Source: Oleiphilus messinensis (GTDB lineage Bacteria > Pseudomonadota > Gammaproteobacteria > Pseudomonadales > Oleiphilaceae). Taken from it: a stretch of 64,000 bases of DNA. The notes beneath the pieces were generated by a model. The model ran no database searches. It worked only from the letters and a program-made list of their open reading frames with translations, and was not told where the DNA came from. The stretch lies in NCBI RefSeq assembly GCF_002162375.1, contig NZ_CP021425.1, positions 3,666,766 through 3,730,765 of the forward strand, written 5' to 3'. Shown here piece by piece: positions 19,682 through 30,431 of the stretch. Position 1 is the first letter of the stretch. Every line of letters begins with the position of its first letter. The translations under genes were made by a program, and so were the position numbers.

Positions 19682-21049
19682 TCAGGACTCAGGCTCTTGC
19701 GTCCCGGAACCATAACGCTTTTTATCTGCATGACAATTCAATTCACGCAGATACTCCAGCTTTTGTCCGATTTTCTGCTCCAGACCCCGGTCTGTCGGGT
19801 AATAAAACCGAGCCCCATCCAGTTGTTCCGGAAAATAAGACTCACCCGCAGCGAACGCCATAGGTTCATCGTGGGCATACCGGTATTCCTCACCATAACC
19901 CAACGACTTGAGCAATTGCGTCGGTGCATTCCTCAGATGGGCAGGAACATCGAAGGCCGGTGCGTCAGCGATGGCTTTACGACATTGATTAAAAGCGGTG
20001 TAGACCGCATTACTTTTAGGTGCGACAGCCAAATAAGTCACCGCCTGCGCTATCGCCAATTCGCCCTCGGGTGAGCCCAAGCGCTCCATGGTCTGCCACG
20101 CATCCAAAGCAATGGTCAGTGCTTTCGGATCGGCATTGCCGATATCTTCACTCGCCATTCTCACAACACGACGGGCCACATACAAGGGATCGCAGCCACC
20201 ATCCAGCATCCGACAATACCAATACAAAGCAGCGTCCGGATCTGACCCTCTTACGGATTTATGCAGCGCGGAAATCTGCTCATAGAAGATATCGCCGCCT
20301 TTATCGAATGATCGGGCGTTATAAAGGCCGAGTTCCCGCACCTGTGCCATGCCGATCTTACTTGATCCAGAGGCCTGTGCCTGCTGAATCAGGATTTCCA
20401 GGAGATTGAGCGCCCTCCTCGCATCACCGTCCGCCAACTTTGCGAGCGCAAGCACGGCCTCATCCAATACAGCCAATCCTGTAGCGTTGAAACCGAATTG
20501 CGCCGTGATTGTTTTTTCAAGCAGTGCAATGAGCTCGTCATCCGTGAGTTTATTCAGGGTGTACACCCGAGCCCGGGAAAGTAGTGCGTTATTCAAACTG
20601 AACGAGGGATTTTCTGTCGTGGCTCCGACAAACACGATGGTTCCATTTTCGATATAGGGCAAAAATGCATCTTGCTGACTTTTGTTAAATCGATGAACTT
20701 CATCGACAAACAAAACCGTCTGTTGTTGCCGGCTGGTTTGATTCATCTTGGCCTGTCCGACCGCTTCCTTTATCTCCTTCACACCACTCATCACAGCGGA
20801 CAAACTAATAAAGCAAGCGTTGCCGGATTGAGCTAAGAGATTTGCGAAACTGGTTTTACCCACCCCTGGTGGGCCCCAAAGAATCATCGAATGCAGCACG
20901 CCCTGACATAAGGCATCATGCAGGGGTTCACCGGGAGCCAGCAAGTGGCTCTGCCCGAAAAAATCTTCCACTTTTTTGGGCCGAACCCTGGCCGCTAATG
21001 GCTCAAAACGATCGCCTTGACAGGAAAACAAATCACTCACGAATGACAT
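19682..21049 (-). CDS. rarA: RarA/MgsA replication-associated recombination AAA+ ATPase
   Basis: About 455 aa, related to the clamp loader and RuvB. Walker A is GPPGVGKTS at about 59-67 and Walker B is LFVDEVHRF, with sensor 1 in VGATTENPSFSLNNALLSRA. The C-terminal tetramerisation domain includes YPTDRGLEQKIGQKLEYLREL. RarA acts at stalled replication forks. I chose the ATG at 21049: it gives the family-like beginning (short leader, then EPLAARVRP) and overlaps the lolA stop by 17 bp. A longer start at 21085 would add 12 residues inside lolA. Third gene of the ftsK-lolA-rarA block. Confidence 0.95.
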   Translation of the reverse strand: MSFVSDLFSCQGDRFEPLAARVRPKKVEDFFGQSHLLAPGEPLHDALCQGVLHSMILWGPPGVGKTSFANLLAQSGNACFISLSAVMSGVKEIKEAVGQAKMNQTSRQQQTVLFVDEVHRFNKSQQDAFLPYIENGTIVFVGATTENPSFSLNNALLSRARVYTLNKLTDDELIALLEKTITAQFGFNATGLAVLDEAVLALAKLADGDARRALNLLEILIQQAQASGSSKIGMAQVRELGLYNARSFDKGGDIFYEQISALHKSVRGSDPDAALYWYCRMLDGGCDPLYVARRVVRMASEDIGNADPKALTIALDAWQTMERLGSPEGELAIAQAVTYLAVAPKSNAVYTAFNQCRKAIADAPAFDVPAHLRNAPTQLLKSLGYGEEYRYAHDEPMAFAAGESYFPEQLDGARFYYPTDRGLEQKIGQKLEYLRELNCHADKKRYGSGTQEPES

Positions 21050-21764
21050 CAACCCCATCAGGGATAGGGTACTGAAGCGCTTCATCGGAGAGTTCTATAT
21101 TGGCCTGAACTTCCGTAAATGAGAGCGTCGTTTTCTGTCCGAGAGAATCCCGTAAGCGCATCTCGATTATCTGCCCCTCAATAAATTTGAGACTCAGTGA
21201 TTCAAACAATGAATCATTGCTTTTGGGTATGAGCGAGAAAATCTCGACGCCCTGCTTGAAGTGATATTCAACACGGTAAGATGCAGACAAATTTTCTACA
21301 TCGCCGCTGAGCAACAATGCCGGGGTACTGGCGGCCTCCGGATTCATTTTCTGAATCGTGACCTGTTCCAGGTCTGGGTCATAAACCGTGACTAACGAAC
21401 CATCTGAAAAGATAACCTGTTCCAGGGGTGGGTCCGTATGCCATAAAAACTGTCCAGGTCGCCGTGCCAGAAATCGCCCTTGTGTTTCCTGAATTACAGC
21501 CCCGGATTTATCAACCATAAACTGTACAAAGCGAGACTTGAAGGTTTCCAATCCTTTGAGATTCGCTGCCAGCTTTTCAGTGGCGAGTTGATTATCCGTT
21601 GTATCACTATTTATATTTTGGGCAGACCCCGTGGCGCTGAGCTGCTCACTTTGGGGAAGGTTTACATCATCTGGAGCCGCAACGTCCGCATCAGTATTCG
21701 CAATAGCAAGCGCACTCAAAAAGCTTAACAGAGCAGCCACAAAGCTATTTATTACAGTTCCCAC
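21033..21764 (-). CDS. lolA: LolA outer-membrane lipoprotein carrier protein
   Basis: 243-aa periplasmic chaperone that carries lipoproteins from LolCDE to LolB. A signal peptide (about 1-22) is followed by an unusual 45-residue Asp/Asn/Thr-rich segment before the LolA fold starts at about residue 66 (LKGLETFKSRFVQF). The core motifs RPGQFLWHTDPPLEQ and DGSLVTVYDPDLEQV are typical. The start is a GTG chosen because AAGGAG lies 5 nt upstream; an ATG two bases earlier is out of frame and stops at once. Typical LolA is about 205 aa, so the N-terminal insertion explains the excess length. Confidence 0.92.
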   Translation of the reverse strand: MGTVINSFVAALLSFLSALAIANTDADVAAPDDVNLPQSEQLSATGSAQNINSDTTDNQLATEKLAANLKGLETFKSRFVQFMVDKSGAVIQETQGRFLARRPGQFLWHTDPPLEQVIFSDGSLVTVYDPDLEQVTIQKMNPEAASTPALLLSGDVENLSASYRVEYHFKQGVEIFSLIPKSNDSLFESLSLKFIEGQIIEMRLRDSLGQKTTLSFTEVQANIELSDEALQYPIPDGVDVIRE

Positions 21765-21873
21765 ATCAACTCCTTTTTATTACATTCGTACGGAATTATT
21801 CCGTTCTTTTTCGCCCAAGGCTGGCTACAAGTCAAATCAATTTTTGGTAAGCTTTCATTGTTCAGTACGACGA

Positions 21874-24486
21874 CTAATCTTTGGGCGCTGGTGGTGCCAG
21901 AACTTCCCGGGCACCATTATGTCCTGCCGGGCTGACCACACCCGCCGCCTCCATAGACTCAACCAGGTTTGCCGCACGATTGTAACCGATCTTCAATTTA
22001 CGCTGTACCGCAGAGATTGAAGCCTTGCGAGACTCAGTAACGAATGCGACAGCCTCATCATAAAGCGGGTCACCTTCATCCCCACTATCACCACCTTCCG
22101 AGGCGATACCTGGCACAGCGTCAGGCTCACCACCAGTGAGTACCTCTTCGAGATAGTTTGGCAAACCTCTACGCTTCCAGGCATCAACAACTCGGTGCAC
22201 CTCTTCATCCGACACGAATGCACCGTGCACACGCTCGGGTAAAGCGGTTCCCGGAGGCAAGTAAAGCATGTCACCATGACCCAGAAGTTGTTCTGCTCCG
22301 CCCTGGTCGATAATAGTCCTGGAATCGATCCTGGATGAAACCTGAAACGCAATTCGAGTCGGAATATTCGCTTTAATCAAACCGGTGATAACATCTACCG
22401 AAGGTCTTTGGGTCGCCAATATCAAATGAATACCGGCAGCACGTGCCTTTTGTGCAATTCGCGCTATAAGCTCTTCAACTTTTTTGCCCACAATCATCAT
22501 CATGTCGGCAAATTCGTCAATCACGACCACTATAAAGGGTAAGGTCTCAAGGTCAGGCCTGTTTTCTTCTTCATTGTCCATTACATCATGGGGATTCCAG
22601 AGCGGATCTTTAATGGGCTCCCCTTCTTTTATGGCATCTTTTATTTTTCGATTGAATCCGGCAATATTACGCACCCCCATATGCGCCATGAGCTTGTAAC
22701 GGCGTTCCATTTCAGCAACACTCCATCGGAGTGCATTCGCCGCTTCTTTCATATCGGTTACAACGGGAGTTAACAGGTGGGGAATCCCCTCGTAAACAGA
22801 TAATTCCAGCATTTTGGGGTCAACCATGATGAAGCGAACTTCTTCGGGTGTCGCTTTAAACAACACACTCAAAATCATGGCATTTACGCCTACGGATTTA
22901 CCGGAACCGGTTGTACCCGCAACCAGCAAATGGGGCATTTTTGCAAGATTCGCAACCACCGCAGTACCGGAAATATCATTCCCCAGCGCCAGCGTGAGTG
23001 CTGAATCCGACTCTTCAAACTGAGGCGTAGACAATACCTCCCTGAATCGGACGATCTCCCTGACTTCATTTGGAATTTCGATACCCACGACCGATTTACC
23101 GGGAATGACTTCGACAACCCGAACACTCAACACCGCCAGTGAACGCGCAAGATCCTTAGCCAGATTGGTAATTTTATTCACCTTGACGCCAGCTGCAGGC
23201 TGGATTTCAAACCGCGTAATCACGGGCCCCGGGTTAACTGCAACCACCTCGGCCTGAACACCAAAATCGAGTAATTTCACTTCCAGCAATCTGGACATGT
23301 TTTCCAGCAATTCTTCTGAATAACCGGACTTTTTATCCGGATCAGGCGGGTCGAGCAAGGTGAGAGCGGGAATCGGTGAATCACTTTCATCAAACAACGA
23401 TGGCTGGGTCATCTTGTTGGGTTTTCGAAACTCGGCATGTTTTGATTTCAGGGGCTCTATTGGGACGGATTTTCCTTTTTTCCCTTTTGGCGGTTCTGAA
23501 TCTTTGTTTTTCCGCGGGTTCACGGGCGCACTTTCCGCTCCGGCATTGTTACTCACTACGCCGGATTCATCCATTGCGTCAGACAACACCTCGCCAAAAC
23601 TGGGTTCCGTTCGCGGCACCTTCTCTTTGGACTTTTTATTGGACTTCTTCAGGAAACCGAGCAGCTTCTTCCCCCCCGCCGCTTCTTCATCGTGTTCCGA
23701 GCTGTCTTCACGACCAACACGGTCAACGTGAGCAGGCTTTTTCCGGACTTTAACGTTATCCTCGCCAGCCGTGGTCTTGCGCTGAGACTTAGCGTCTGAC
23801 AACGAAGGGTCAACTCTTTGGGTAAGCATCGGTGGCTCGGTTCGTTGCTCATTAGTCCCTCCCGGTATCAAGGCAAACAACCAATCGAAGATTTTTAGGG
23901 TTAGCGCTCCCAGCTCATCCATCAGGCGCAACCAGGAAACTCCAGTAAACACGGTAACCGCAAATAAAAACACGGAAACCAGAATTAACGTACTGCCGAG
24001 GATATTGAAGGCCGGCACCAGCGATTTGGTAATCTCCTGTCCGATAATACCACCCGACATGACTTTGCCAGCAAACGGGTACAACGATAGGAATGCGGTC
24101 GCAGCCAGCAAAATCAACAGGAACCCAATGAGCCTCAGAAAAAACAAAGGCCAGTGGAAATGGCTGGTTTTTTTACGGTTTTTAAAGATAGTCCAGCCTC
24201 TGTATGCCATCAAAACCGGAAACAGATAGGCCACTTGACCAAAGAAATAGAACAAAACATCCGCAAACCAGGCACCAGTTCGACCTGCGTAGTTTGTCGC
24301 TTCACCGACATGGCCGGTCGTCGTCCAGCCTGGATCATTGGGATTATATGAGAAAAGTGCCATGGCCACATAAACACAAAAGGCCACGATTGCAATCAGA
24401 GCCCCTTCTTTGAGGCCCTGGGAAAGGTACTGTTGAAATATCCGCTGCTTTTCAGATGCTGTATTGTTTTCCGCCATCAGACTCAC
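21874..24486 (-). CDS. ftsK: DNA translocase FtsK
   Basis: 870-aa septal DNA pump that resolves chromosome dimers with XerCD at dif. Four N-terminal transmembrane helices (about 28-200) are followed by a charged, Lys/Ser/Pro-rich linker (about 220-385). The RecA-like motor has Walker [11 protein letters not shown] at about 525-534 and Walker [15 protein letters not shown]. The winged-helix gamma domain that reads KOPS sequences is at the C-terminus (about 805-870, with [19 protein letters not shown]). The linker is much shorter than in E. coli FtsK. The GTG at 24486 and an ATG at 24477 are both possible starts. It heads the ftsK-lolA-rarA-crcB-serS-cysG group. Confidence 0.97.
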   Translation of the reverse strand: MSLMAENNTASEKQRIFQQYLSQGLKEGALIAIVAFCVYVAMALFSYNPNDPGWTTTGHVGEATNYAGRTGAWFADVLFYFFGQVAYLFPVLMAYRGWTIFKNRKKTSHFHWPLFFLRLIGFLLILLAATAFLSLYPFAGKVMSGGIIGQEITKSLVPAFNILGSTLILVSVFLFAVTVFTGVSWLRLMDELGALTLKIFDWLFALIPGGTNEQRTEPPMLTQRVDPSLSDAKSQRKTTAGEDNVKVRKKPAHVDRVGREDSSEHDEEAAGGKKLLGFLKKSNKKSKEKVPRTEPSFGEVLSDAMDESGVVSNNAGAESAPVNPRKNKDSEPPKGKKGKSVPIEPLKSKHAEFRKPNKMTQPSLFDESDSPIPALTLLDPPDPDKKSGYSEELLENMSRLLEVKLLDFGVQAEVVAVNPGPVITRFEIQPAAGVKVNKITNLAKDLARSLAVLSVRVVEVIPGKSVVGIEIPNEVREIVRFREVLSTPQFEESDSALTLALGNDISGTAVVANLAKMPHLLVAGTTGSGKSVGVNAMILSVLFKATPEEVRFIMVDPKMLELSVYEGIPHLLTPVVTDMKEAANALRWSVAEMERRYKLMAHMGVRNIAGFNRKIKDAIKEGEPIKDPLWNPHDVMDNEEENRPDLETLPFIVVVIDEFADMMMIVGKKVEELIARIAQKARAAGIHLILATQRPSVDVITGLIKANIPTRIAFQVSSRIDSRTIIDQGGAEQLLGHGDMLYLPPGTALPERVHGAFVSDEEVHRVVDAWKRRGLPNYLEEVLTGGEPDAVPGIASEGGDSGDEGDPLYDEAVAFVTESRKASISAVQRKLKIGYNRAANLVESMEAAGVVSPAGHNGAREVLAPPAPKD

Positions 24487-24618
24487 GTTTATGCCACGCT
24501 CTTGATTTTATTCAGGTTTACTCTTAGAAAAGCTCTGTATTTAATTGATAAGTATAGATCTTTTCTCAGAGTTTACACCTTGCGGAACGCTTTTCACAGC
24601 CATATATTTCCTACAGGG

Positions 24619-25836
24619 CTATGCTATACTCGCTAGTCCTTGCTGCAGGTCTCCAATGATATCCTGCACATCTTCCAAGCCGACAGACATCCTGATCAGA
24701 TTTTCACTGATTCCCGATTTCGCTTTAACCTCATCACTCAATCGTCCATGGGTCGTCGTCGCGGGGTGCGTGATGGTGGTTTTTGCATCCCCCAGATTTG
24801 CAGTGATAGACATAATCTTCAACGAATCGATGAGCGCCCAAGCCTCTGCCCTGCCCCCACGAACCGTGAAAGATACCACACCGCCAAATGCCGACTGTTG
24901 CTTGCTGGCGAGCTCGTGCTGAGGGTGACTTGCCAATCCGGAATAAAAAACTTTTTCGACCATCGGCTGTTCTGTCAACCACTGTGCAACTTTGAGTGCG
25001 CTCTCACTATGGGCTCGCATACGAATTCCCAAGGTTTCCAGGCCCTTCAGAAAAACCCAGGCATTGAACGGGCTCATCGTTGTACCCGCAGAGCGGAGGA
25101 AACCATAAACCTCTTCCATCACGCTGGCTTTGCCCACAGCCACACCACCGATACAACGCCCCTGACCATCCAGATATTTGGTTGCTGAATGAATGACGAT
25201 GTCCGCCCCCAGCTCTATGGGCTTTTGCAGTATGGGCGTACAGAAGCAATTATCGACAACGAGCAAGGCGTCGCACCCATGAGCCAAATCAGCCAATTTG
25301 GCGATGTCTGCGATTTCGGCGAGCGGATTCGAAGGTGTTTCAAGGAAAAACAATTTCGTGTTGCTTTGTACCGCGTTTTTCCAACCATCCACATCGACAA
25401 GATCAACAAATGTCGTGGTGATCCCCGCCCGACTCAAATACTTTTCGAACAGAACATTAGTCGTACCAAAAACGCTGCGGGAACTGACGATGTGATCCCC
25501 GTTCTGCAACAAGCCCAGACAGGTACTTAATATGGCCGCCATGCCTGAAGAGGTTGCAACACCTCGCTCCGCACCTTCCATCGCAGCAATACGATCTTCA
25601 AACATTTTTACGGTCGGATTGGTGAAACGGGAATAGATATTTCCCGGCTCATCACCGGCAAAACGGGCTGCAGCCTGCTGTGCTGAAGAAAAAACAAAAC
25701 TGGATGTTGGGAATATTGCCTCCGAGTGTTCCAGCTCCGGAGACCGGATCTGGCCTGCTCTGACGGCTAACGTTTCCGTTTTGGCCCCTTCAAGACTCGC
25801 TTTAGGTATCTTGTTCCGATCTGTGGCGTCTGTCAT
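24619..25836 (-). CDS. metZ: O-succinylhomoserine sulfhydrylase
   Basis: 405-aa Cys/Met-metabolism PLP enzyme. The PLP-lysine motif HSATKYLDGQGR is centred at about residue 221, with TSSGMAAILS and SRSVFGTTN for cofactor and substrate binding. Placement directly after purF is the metZ position in pseudomonads, where the enzyme makes homocysteine from O-succinylhomoserine and sulfide; this context decides against cystathionine gamma-synthase or lyase. I chose the ATG at 25836, 19 bp after the purF stop, over an upstream start at 25932 that would lie inside purF. Confidence 0.92.
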   Translation of the reverse strand: MTDATDRNKIPKASLEGAKTETLAVRAGQIRSPELEHSEAIFPTSSFVFSSAQQAAARFAGDEPGNIYSRFTNPTVKMFEDRIAAMEGAERGVATSSGMAAILSTCLGLLQNGDHIVSSRSVFGTTNVLFEKYLSRAGITTTFVDLVDVDGWKNAVQSNTKLFFLETPSNPLAEIADIAKLADLAHGCDALLVVDNCFCTPILQKPIELGADIVIHSATKYLDGQGRCIGGVAVGKASVMEEVYGFLRSAGTTMSPFNAWVFLKGLETLGIRMRAHSESALKVAQWLTEQPMVEKVFYSGLASHPQHELASKQQSAFGGVVSFTVRGGRAEAWALIDSLKIMSITANLGDAKTTITHPATTTHGRLSDEVKAKSGISENLIRMSVGLEDVQDIIGDLQQGLASIA

Positions 25837-25855
25837 AACCGATTTTCCAACAGGT

Positions 25856-27376
25856 CTAGTCGTTATTGTGCAGGTCGATGATATCGTCACTCGTACCCTG
25901 CTCTCCGTGCTGCTTGTTTTTACTGGCGTCATTACGCAACTGCTGCAGCCGCTCCAGATAATTCTGATCTATATCACCAGTAATGTATTCACCGTTGAAG
26001 ACCGAGCATTCGAAATCCTGAACGTGAGGATTACCTTCCCGTGCCGACTCCAGCAGATCCTCGAGATCCTGATAGACCAACCAGTCTGCGCCGATCAGTT
26101 TTTCGACCTCTTTGTCGGTTCGGTTGTGGGCAATCAACTCTTCAGCTGCAGGCATATCAATTCCGTACACATTGGGGTAGCGCACAGCCGGTGCCGCTGA
26201 AGCAAAATAGACTTTCTCGGCACCTGCGTCGCGCGCCATTTGTACAATTTCCTTGCAGGTTGTGCCACGTACTATTGAATCATCAACCAACAATACGTTT
26301 TTGCCACGAAATTCCAGCTCAATCGCATTCAGCTTCTGCCGCACTGACTTTTTACGCTGCTGTTGACCAGGCATGATAAAAGTACGGCCGATATATCGAT
26401 TCTTGATAAACCCTTCACGGAATTTTACACCGAGGTCATGGGCCATTTGCATCGCAGACGTACGGCTGGTATCTGGGATGGGGATTACGACATCAATATC
26501 ATGCTCAGGTTTAAGCCGTTTGACTTTCTCCGCCAGTTTCTCCCCCATTCTCAGACGCGCTTTATAAACTGAAATCTGGTCGATGATCGAGTCTGGGCGG
26601 GCAAAATAAACATGTTCGAAAATACAAGGTATCAGCTTGTGATCGTCAGCGCATTGCTGCGTATAAAGCTGACCATCAGACTCGATATATATTGCTTCGC
26701 CTGGCTCAATATCGCGAACCAGCGTAAAGCCGAGTGCACTCAGTGCAACACTCTCTGAAGCGATCATATATTCTACGCCTCGCGAGGTTTCTCGTTTGCC
26801 ATAACACACCGGACGAATACCGTGGGGATCCCGGAATGCTACGATGCCATACCCGGTAATCATGGCAATAACGGCATAAGCACCCTTACAGCGTTTGTGT
26901 ACCGCTTTTACTGCAGCGAAAACCTCGTCCTGGGTAGGAACCAACTTCCCTTGTTTTTGCAGCTCATGGGCAAATACATTCAACAGGACTTCGGAGTCAG
27001 AAGTTGTGTTGATATGTCGAAGATCAGTGCGAAACAAATCGTTGCTTAAATCTTCAGCATTGGTCAGGTTACCATTATGCGCAAGGGTAATTCCGTAAGG
27101 AGAGTTTACATAGAAGGGCTGTGCCTCGGCAGAACTTGAACTCCCAGCCGTCGGATACCGAACATGACCGATACCAACGTGCCCCTGAAGGCGTTTCATA
27201 TGCCGGGTACGAAAAACGTCTCGAACCAACCCATTGTCTTTACGCAGAAAGAACCGATCATCCTGGTAGGTAACCATTCCGGCAGCGTCCTGTCCCCGGT
27301 GTTGTAAAACTGTCAGTGCATCATACAGCCACTGATTTACATTTTCTTTACCAACAATTCCAACAATACCGCACAT
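25856..27376 (-). CDS. purF: amidophosphoribosyltransferase
   Basis: 506-aa enzyme that starts purine synthesis by converting PRPP and glutamine to phosphoribosylamine. The Ntn glutaminase domain begins with the nucleophile Cys2 (MCGIVGIVG) after Met removal, and [11 protein letters not shown] is present. The phosphoribosyltransferase domain carries the PRPP loop [13 protein letters not shown]. No iron-sulfur or propeptide signature of the Bacillus type is seen, as expected for the E. coli-like class. It lies between cvpA and metZ, the usual order in this group, and is expected to be repressed by purines, but I could not pick out a clear PUR box upstream. Confidence 0.97.
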   Translation of the reverse strand: MCGIVGIVGKENVNQWLYDALTVLQHRGQDAAGMVTYQDDRFFLRKDNGLVRDVFRTRHMKRLQGHVGIGHVRYPTAGSSSSAEAQPFYVNSPYGITLAHNGNLTNAEDLSNDLFRTDLRHINTTSDSEVLLNVFAHELQKQGKLVPTQDEVFAAVKAVHKRCKGAYAVIAMITGYGIVAFRDPHGIRPVCYGKRETSRGVEYMIASESVALSALGFTLVRDIEPGEAIYIESDGQLYTQQCADDHKLIPCIFEHVYFARPDSIIDQISVYKARLRMGEKLAEKVKRLKPEHDIDVVIPIPDTSRTSAMQMAHDLGVKFREGFIKNRYIGRTFIMPGQQQRKKSVRQKLNAIELEFRGKNVLLVDDSIVRGTTCKEIVQMARDAGAEKVYFASAAPAVRYPNVYGIDMPAAEELIAHNRTDKEVEKLIGADWLVYQDLEDLLESAREGNPHVQDFECSVFNGEYITGDIDQNYLERLQQLRNDASKNKQHGEQGTSDDIIDLHNND

Positions 27377-27534
27377 GTAACTACCTCATGCCCCCGTCTT
27401 CGGACTAATCAATGCTTTTTAACTGACCGGACAACGATGTCGTCCGGTAAACCTGCAAATGACTGCAACGGTCAGTTGCAGTCAAATAAATCTTGCCTGA
27501 CAAAGCAGAAAACAGACTGCCTGCCTCGACTTCA

Positions 27535-28032
27535 TTAACTTGAAATCAATGGCGCGATATCATTATCAAATATTTCTCTGGACCAGTTTTCGATCAATTC
27601 AAGCTGCGCAATCATGACCGACTCAGACCACCAGGGATCTTCTTTGAGTGGCGTCAACCGCAACAATGCAATCATGACTATTGTAATGACAATACCACGA
27701 GCCAACCCGAAAAACATGCCTAACAATCGGTCTGTAGAGGTCAGCCCAGTCACTTTAATCAACTGCCCGACCAATCGGTTTAAGATCGAACCAATCAGTA
27801 ACGTTACAACAAACAATATTAAGAAAGACACGCCATATCGAAGCGAAGGTGTACTGATTGAATCAACCAGAAGCGTTTCAAGATTACTGGCGAACAAACG
27901 GGCCACAAAAAATGCCGCAATCCAGGTGAGTAACGATAAAACTTCTTTGACAAACCCCCGCCACAAACTCAACACCGCAGAGATGCCAATAATGCCTATT
28001 ATAACGCCATCAGCCCAATTTAACTGTTCCAT
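27535..28032 (-). CDS. cvpA: CvpA family membrane protein
   Basis: About 165-aa inner-membrane protein with four transmembrane helices (roughly 4-24, 30-48, 62-84 and 100-122) and the family's beginning, WADGVIIGIIGISAVLSLWRGFVKE. CvpA is named for colicin V production in E. coli and lies upstream of purF there too; its direct molecular activity is not settled. I chose the ATG at 28032 because homologues start right before this hydrophobic segment; a start at 28056 adds eight residues. The gap to purF is about 160 bp, so purF may also have its own promoter. Confidence 0.92.
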   Translation of the reverse strand: MEQLNWADGVIIGIIGISAVLSLWRGFVKEVLSLLTWIAAFFVARLFASNLETLLVDSISTPSLRYGVSFLILFVVTLLIGSILNRLVGQLIKVTGLTSTDRLLGMFFGLARGIVITIVMIALLRLTPLKEDPWWSESVMIAQLELIENWSREIFDNDIAPLISS

Positions 28033-28207
28033 GGTAACCGGTGTTCCGCTATCCATCCAAAGCCGGGCATTCTATCAAAGATTTGTTCCGGCCTGAATCG
28101 ATAACAAAGGGAAAATCGCAGCAAATTGTCACCATTCGTACCCATTACAGTCGAGGGAGACAAATTGCCCGAAAGTCAATACAGTTTAGAAACTGTTTCA
28201 GCCGGTT

Positions 28208-29065
28208 TTACTCGGCATATTCAACAACCATTGGTTTCACATTGAGTTGCCTGGAAAGACCTGTTTTTGCTTTCTCCGCCGCATCCCGGTTTGCAAATGG
28301 GCCGGTCAAAACCCGCAGCAACGTTGTACCGGAACGATTCAAGGCAACAACCTGGGTACTATAACCACGCTGCACCGCTTCATCTCTGAGTCGATAGGCG
28401 TTGTTCTGGTTACCAAAGGTTCCCAGTTGTACAACCCATTTACCAACAAGATTTCCTGCAGCAGGTGTTGTATTTTCGATTGGTGATGTTTTTTCTATGG
28501 CGGGCGACGCCTTCCCTACTGTCGGTGCCGCTTTAGACACAGGAGTATTCACACCAGATTGATCAGATTGGCGGGCATCTCCGGAGTTGTGTACGGTGTT
28601 TCTTTCTTGGGACGTAGTTTTTTGGGACGTAGTTTTTTGGGATGTAGTTTCTTGGGACGTAGTTTCTTGCTTTTGCGCTATCGAGGCTTGCAATACGTCC
28701 TCATTCACCGCAAGGTCTGGCGGGGTGCTGCCTGGATAAACCTGGCCATCACTGGGGGCAACATCCATGCTTGGTTGAGCCTGAACATCAGGGATGCTTT
28801 GGGCAGTTTCATCGAGCTTTCGGAGGGAGGGTGCTTTGGGGGCACTAATGTTAATGATCTTTTCCGGAGGACGATCCGGGATCGGGATGACTATGTTTTT
28901 TTTCTCTTGGTGTGGCTCTTCAAAAATCATAGGCAAAAAAATGACTGCCAATGACACCAACACAACGGCACCGACCAAACGCTGCTTGAGCCCGTCCACT
29001 TTGCTCAACGGGGATGAGGGATTGCCATCAGCCGGTTCAGGCCGTATTTGATCATCATTTTCCAT
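28208..29065 (-). CDS. dedD: SPOR-domain cell-division protein, DedD-like
   Basis: 285-aa bitopic membrane protein. A cytoplasmic N-terminus is followed by one helix (about 30-49), a long Pro/Ser/Thr/Gln-rich periplasmic linker and a C-terminal SPOR domain (about 205-283: WVVQLGTFGNQNNAYRLRDE, then VLTGPFANRDAAEKAK). SPOR domains bind denuded septal peptidoglycan, and DedD helps constriction. The linker contains four tandem copies of the pentapeptide TTSQ(E/K), encoded by a 15-bp DNA repeat. The start codon lies inside the folC end (11-bp overlap), so the two are coupled. Order folC-dedD-cvpA-purF is conserved in gammaproteobacteria. Confidence 0.9.
   Translation of the reverse strand: MENDDQIRPEPADGNPSSPLSKVDGLKQRLVGAVVLVSLAVIFLPMIFEEPHQEKKNIVIPIPDRPPEKIINISAPKAPSLRKLDETAQSIPDVQAQPSMDVAPSDGQVYPGSTPPDLAVNEDVLQASIAQKQETTSQETTSQKTTSQKTTSQERNTVHNSGDARQSDQSGVNTPVSKAAPTVGKASPAIEKTSPIENTTPAAGNLVGKWVVQLGTFGNQNNAYRLRDEAVQRGYSTQVVALNRSGTTLLRVLTGPFANRDAAEKAKTGLSRQLNVKPMVVEYAE
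28603..28662 (-). repeat. 15-bp tandem repeat (4 units) in the dedD linker
   Basis: Four consecutive 15-bp units of the form TTTYTTGGGAYGTAG run from 28603 to 28662, with a partial fifth. They encode repeated Thr-Thr-Ser-Gln-(Glu/Lys). The period is a multiple of three, so copy-number change would alter linker length without a frameshift. Confidence 0.85.
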
Positions 29066-30431
29066 TTAACCGTTTCCATTCATTCTTCACTGCCGCTACG
29101 GTGTAAAATGAGCCACAAGCGATATTAAATTGTGTAGGCGTTTTATCTGGTTCGGACTGCAATAAATCGCGTAATGCGTCGCCAGCGGAGCCAAATGACT
29201 TGAACTCAAGCGTTTGCTTACGAGCAAGGGATTCGAGCTGCTCCAATGAACACGCACGGGGCACCGACAAAGGAAACAAATACCAGACATCGACAACGGG
29301 TTTTAATATTTCCGTAACGGATTCGATATCTTTGTCAGATAGCATTGAAAACAATACACAACATCGCTTACCGGGATGCTGTAATTTTAAAGCCGCAATC
29401 CGCCCCGCGAGAAATCGGGCTGCATGAGGATTATGTCCCACATCAACCCACAGGTGCCGAGCTGCATCGATCAACTCCAATCGTCCCGGTACGACCATAT
29501 CACGAAAACACCGATCAACTTCGGATTGCACCAGTGATTCCCCCAACAACAGTACCGCTTGAATTGCGGCCATGCGATTTTGAAGAGGAAGCACATGGGG
29601 CGGTAATTGAAAGTGAACCTCCGAAACAGACTCAGAGTCAGTCTTTTGACCAGCAACAAAGGGAATAACGCGAAAACGAGCCGTCACGGAGTCGGCCAGA
29701 TTGTCTGTACAATTACCGCCATCATCACCAGCATCTAACTGCCCATAGGCTTGACCCAAACGCAACAATGTCACCTTCTGAGCCTGCACTTGCTGAAGCA
29801 CACTGCTTGGCGGGTTGGCTTCCGCATAAATCGCAGATTGCCCGAAGCGAAGAATCCCGGCCTTTTCAAAACCGATCTTTTCGCGGTCATCTCCCAACCA
29901 ATCCATATGATCGAGATCCACGGATGTGATAATGGCTAAATCCGGGTCAATTATATTAACTGCATCCAATCGACCGCCCAGACCGACTTCAAGTACTGCA
30001 TAGTCGAGGCTACTTTGCGCAAAAACATCAAACGCAACCAGTGTTGTATATTCGAAATACGTAAGACTGGTTTTTCCTCGCGCCGCTTCCACCCGAACAA
30101 AACTATCAACGAGTTTCTGGTCTTCCACCTCAATACCGTTAACTCTGACACGCTCATTAAAACGCTCGATATGGGGCGATGTATAGCAGCCGACCTGGGC
30201 ACCTTTATTGAGCAGCAGCCGCTCAATTACAGCAACCGTCGAACCTTTGCCATTGGTGCCAGCCACAGTGATCACTTTTGCCCCGGGCTTACCTTTACGA
30301 CCATTATTTTTTTGTAGCTTTCGGTACACGAGCAGAATTCGATCCAGCCCCATATCGATTTCGGAACAATGCATGGTTTCGATATAGGCCAGCCACTGCG
30401 CCAATGACTTTTTATGGGCTAAATTACTCAT
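29055..30431 (-). CDS. folC: bifunctional folylpolyglutamate / dihydrofolate synthase
   Basis: 458-aa Mur-ligase-like ATPase that makes dihydrofolate from dihydropteroate and then adds further glutamates. The P-loop is VAGTNGKGSTVA at about 57-68, followed by SPHIERFNERVRVNG; the Mg/folate region has FEYTTLVAFDVF and VLEVGLGGRLDAVN. The C-terminal domain holds WVDVGHNPHAARFL. The ATG overlaps the trpA stop by one base (TGATG), so translation is coupled. In most relatives accD sits between trpA (or trpF) and folC; here it does not. Confidence 0.96.
   Translation of the reverse strand: MSNLAHKKSLAQWLAYIETMHCSEIDMGLDRILLVYRKLQKNNGRKGKPGAKVITVAGTNGKGSTVAVIERLLLNKGAQVGCYTSPHIERFNERVRVNGIEVEDQKLVDSFVRVEAARGKTSLTYFEYTTLVAFDVFAQSSLDYAVLEVGLGGRLDAVNIIDPDLAIITSVDLDHMDWLGDDREKIGFEKAGILRFGQSAIYAEANPPSSVLQQVQAQKVTLLRLGQAYGQLDAGDDGGNCTDNLADSVTARFRVIPFVAGQKTDSESVSEVHFQLPPHVLPLQNRMAAIQAVLLLGESLVQSEVDRCFRDMVVPGRLELIDAARHLWVDVGHNPHAARFLAGRIAALKLQHPGKRCCVLFSMLSDKDIESVTEILKPVVDVWYLFPLSVPRACSLEQLESLARKQTLEFKSFGSAGDALRDLLQSEPDKTPTQFNIACGSFYTVAAVKNEWKRLNGK

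Noticed and set aside
23360-23753. two overlapping 120-aa plus-strand frames opposite the ftsK linker
   Set aside because: Antisense shadows of the low-complexity FtsK linker; no start-site support.
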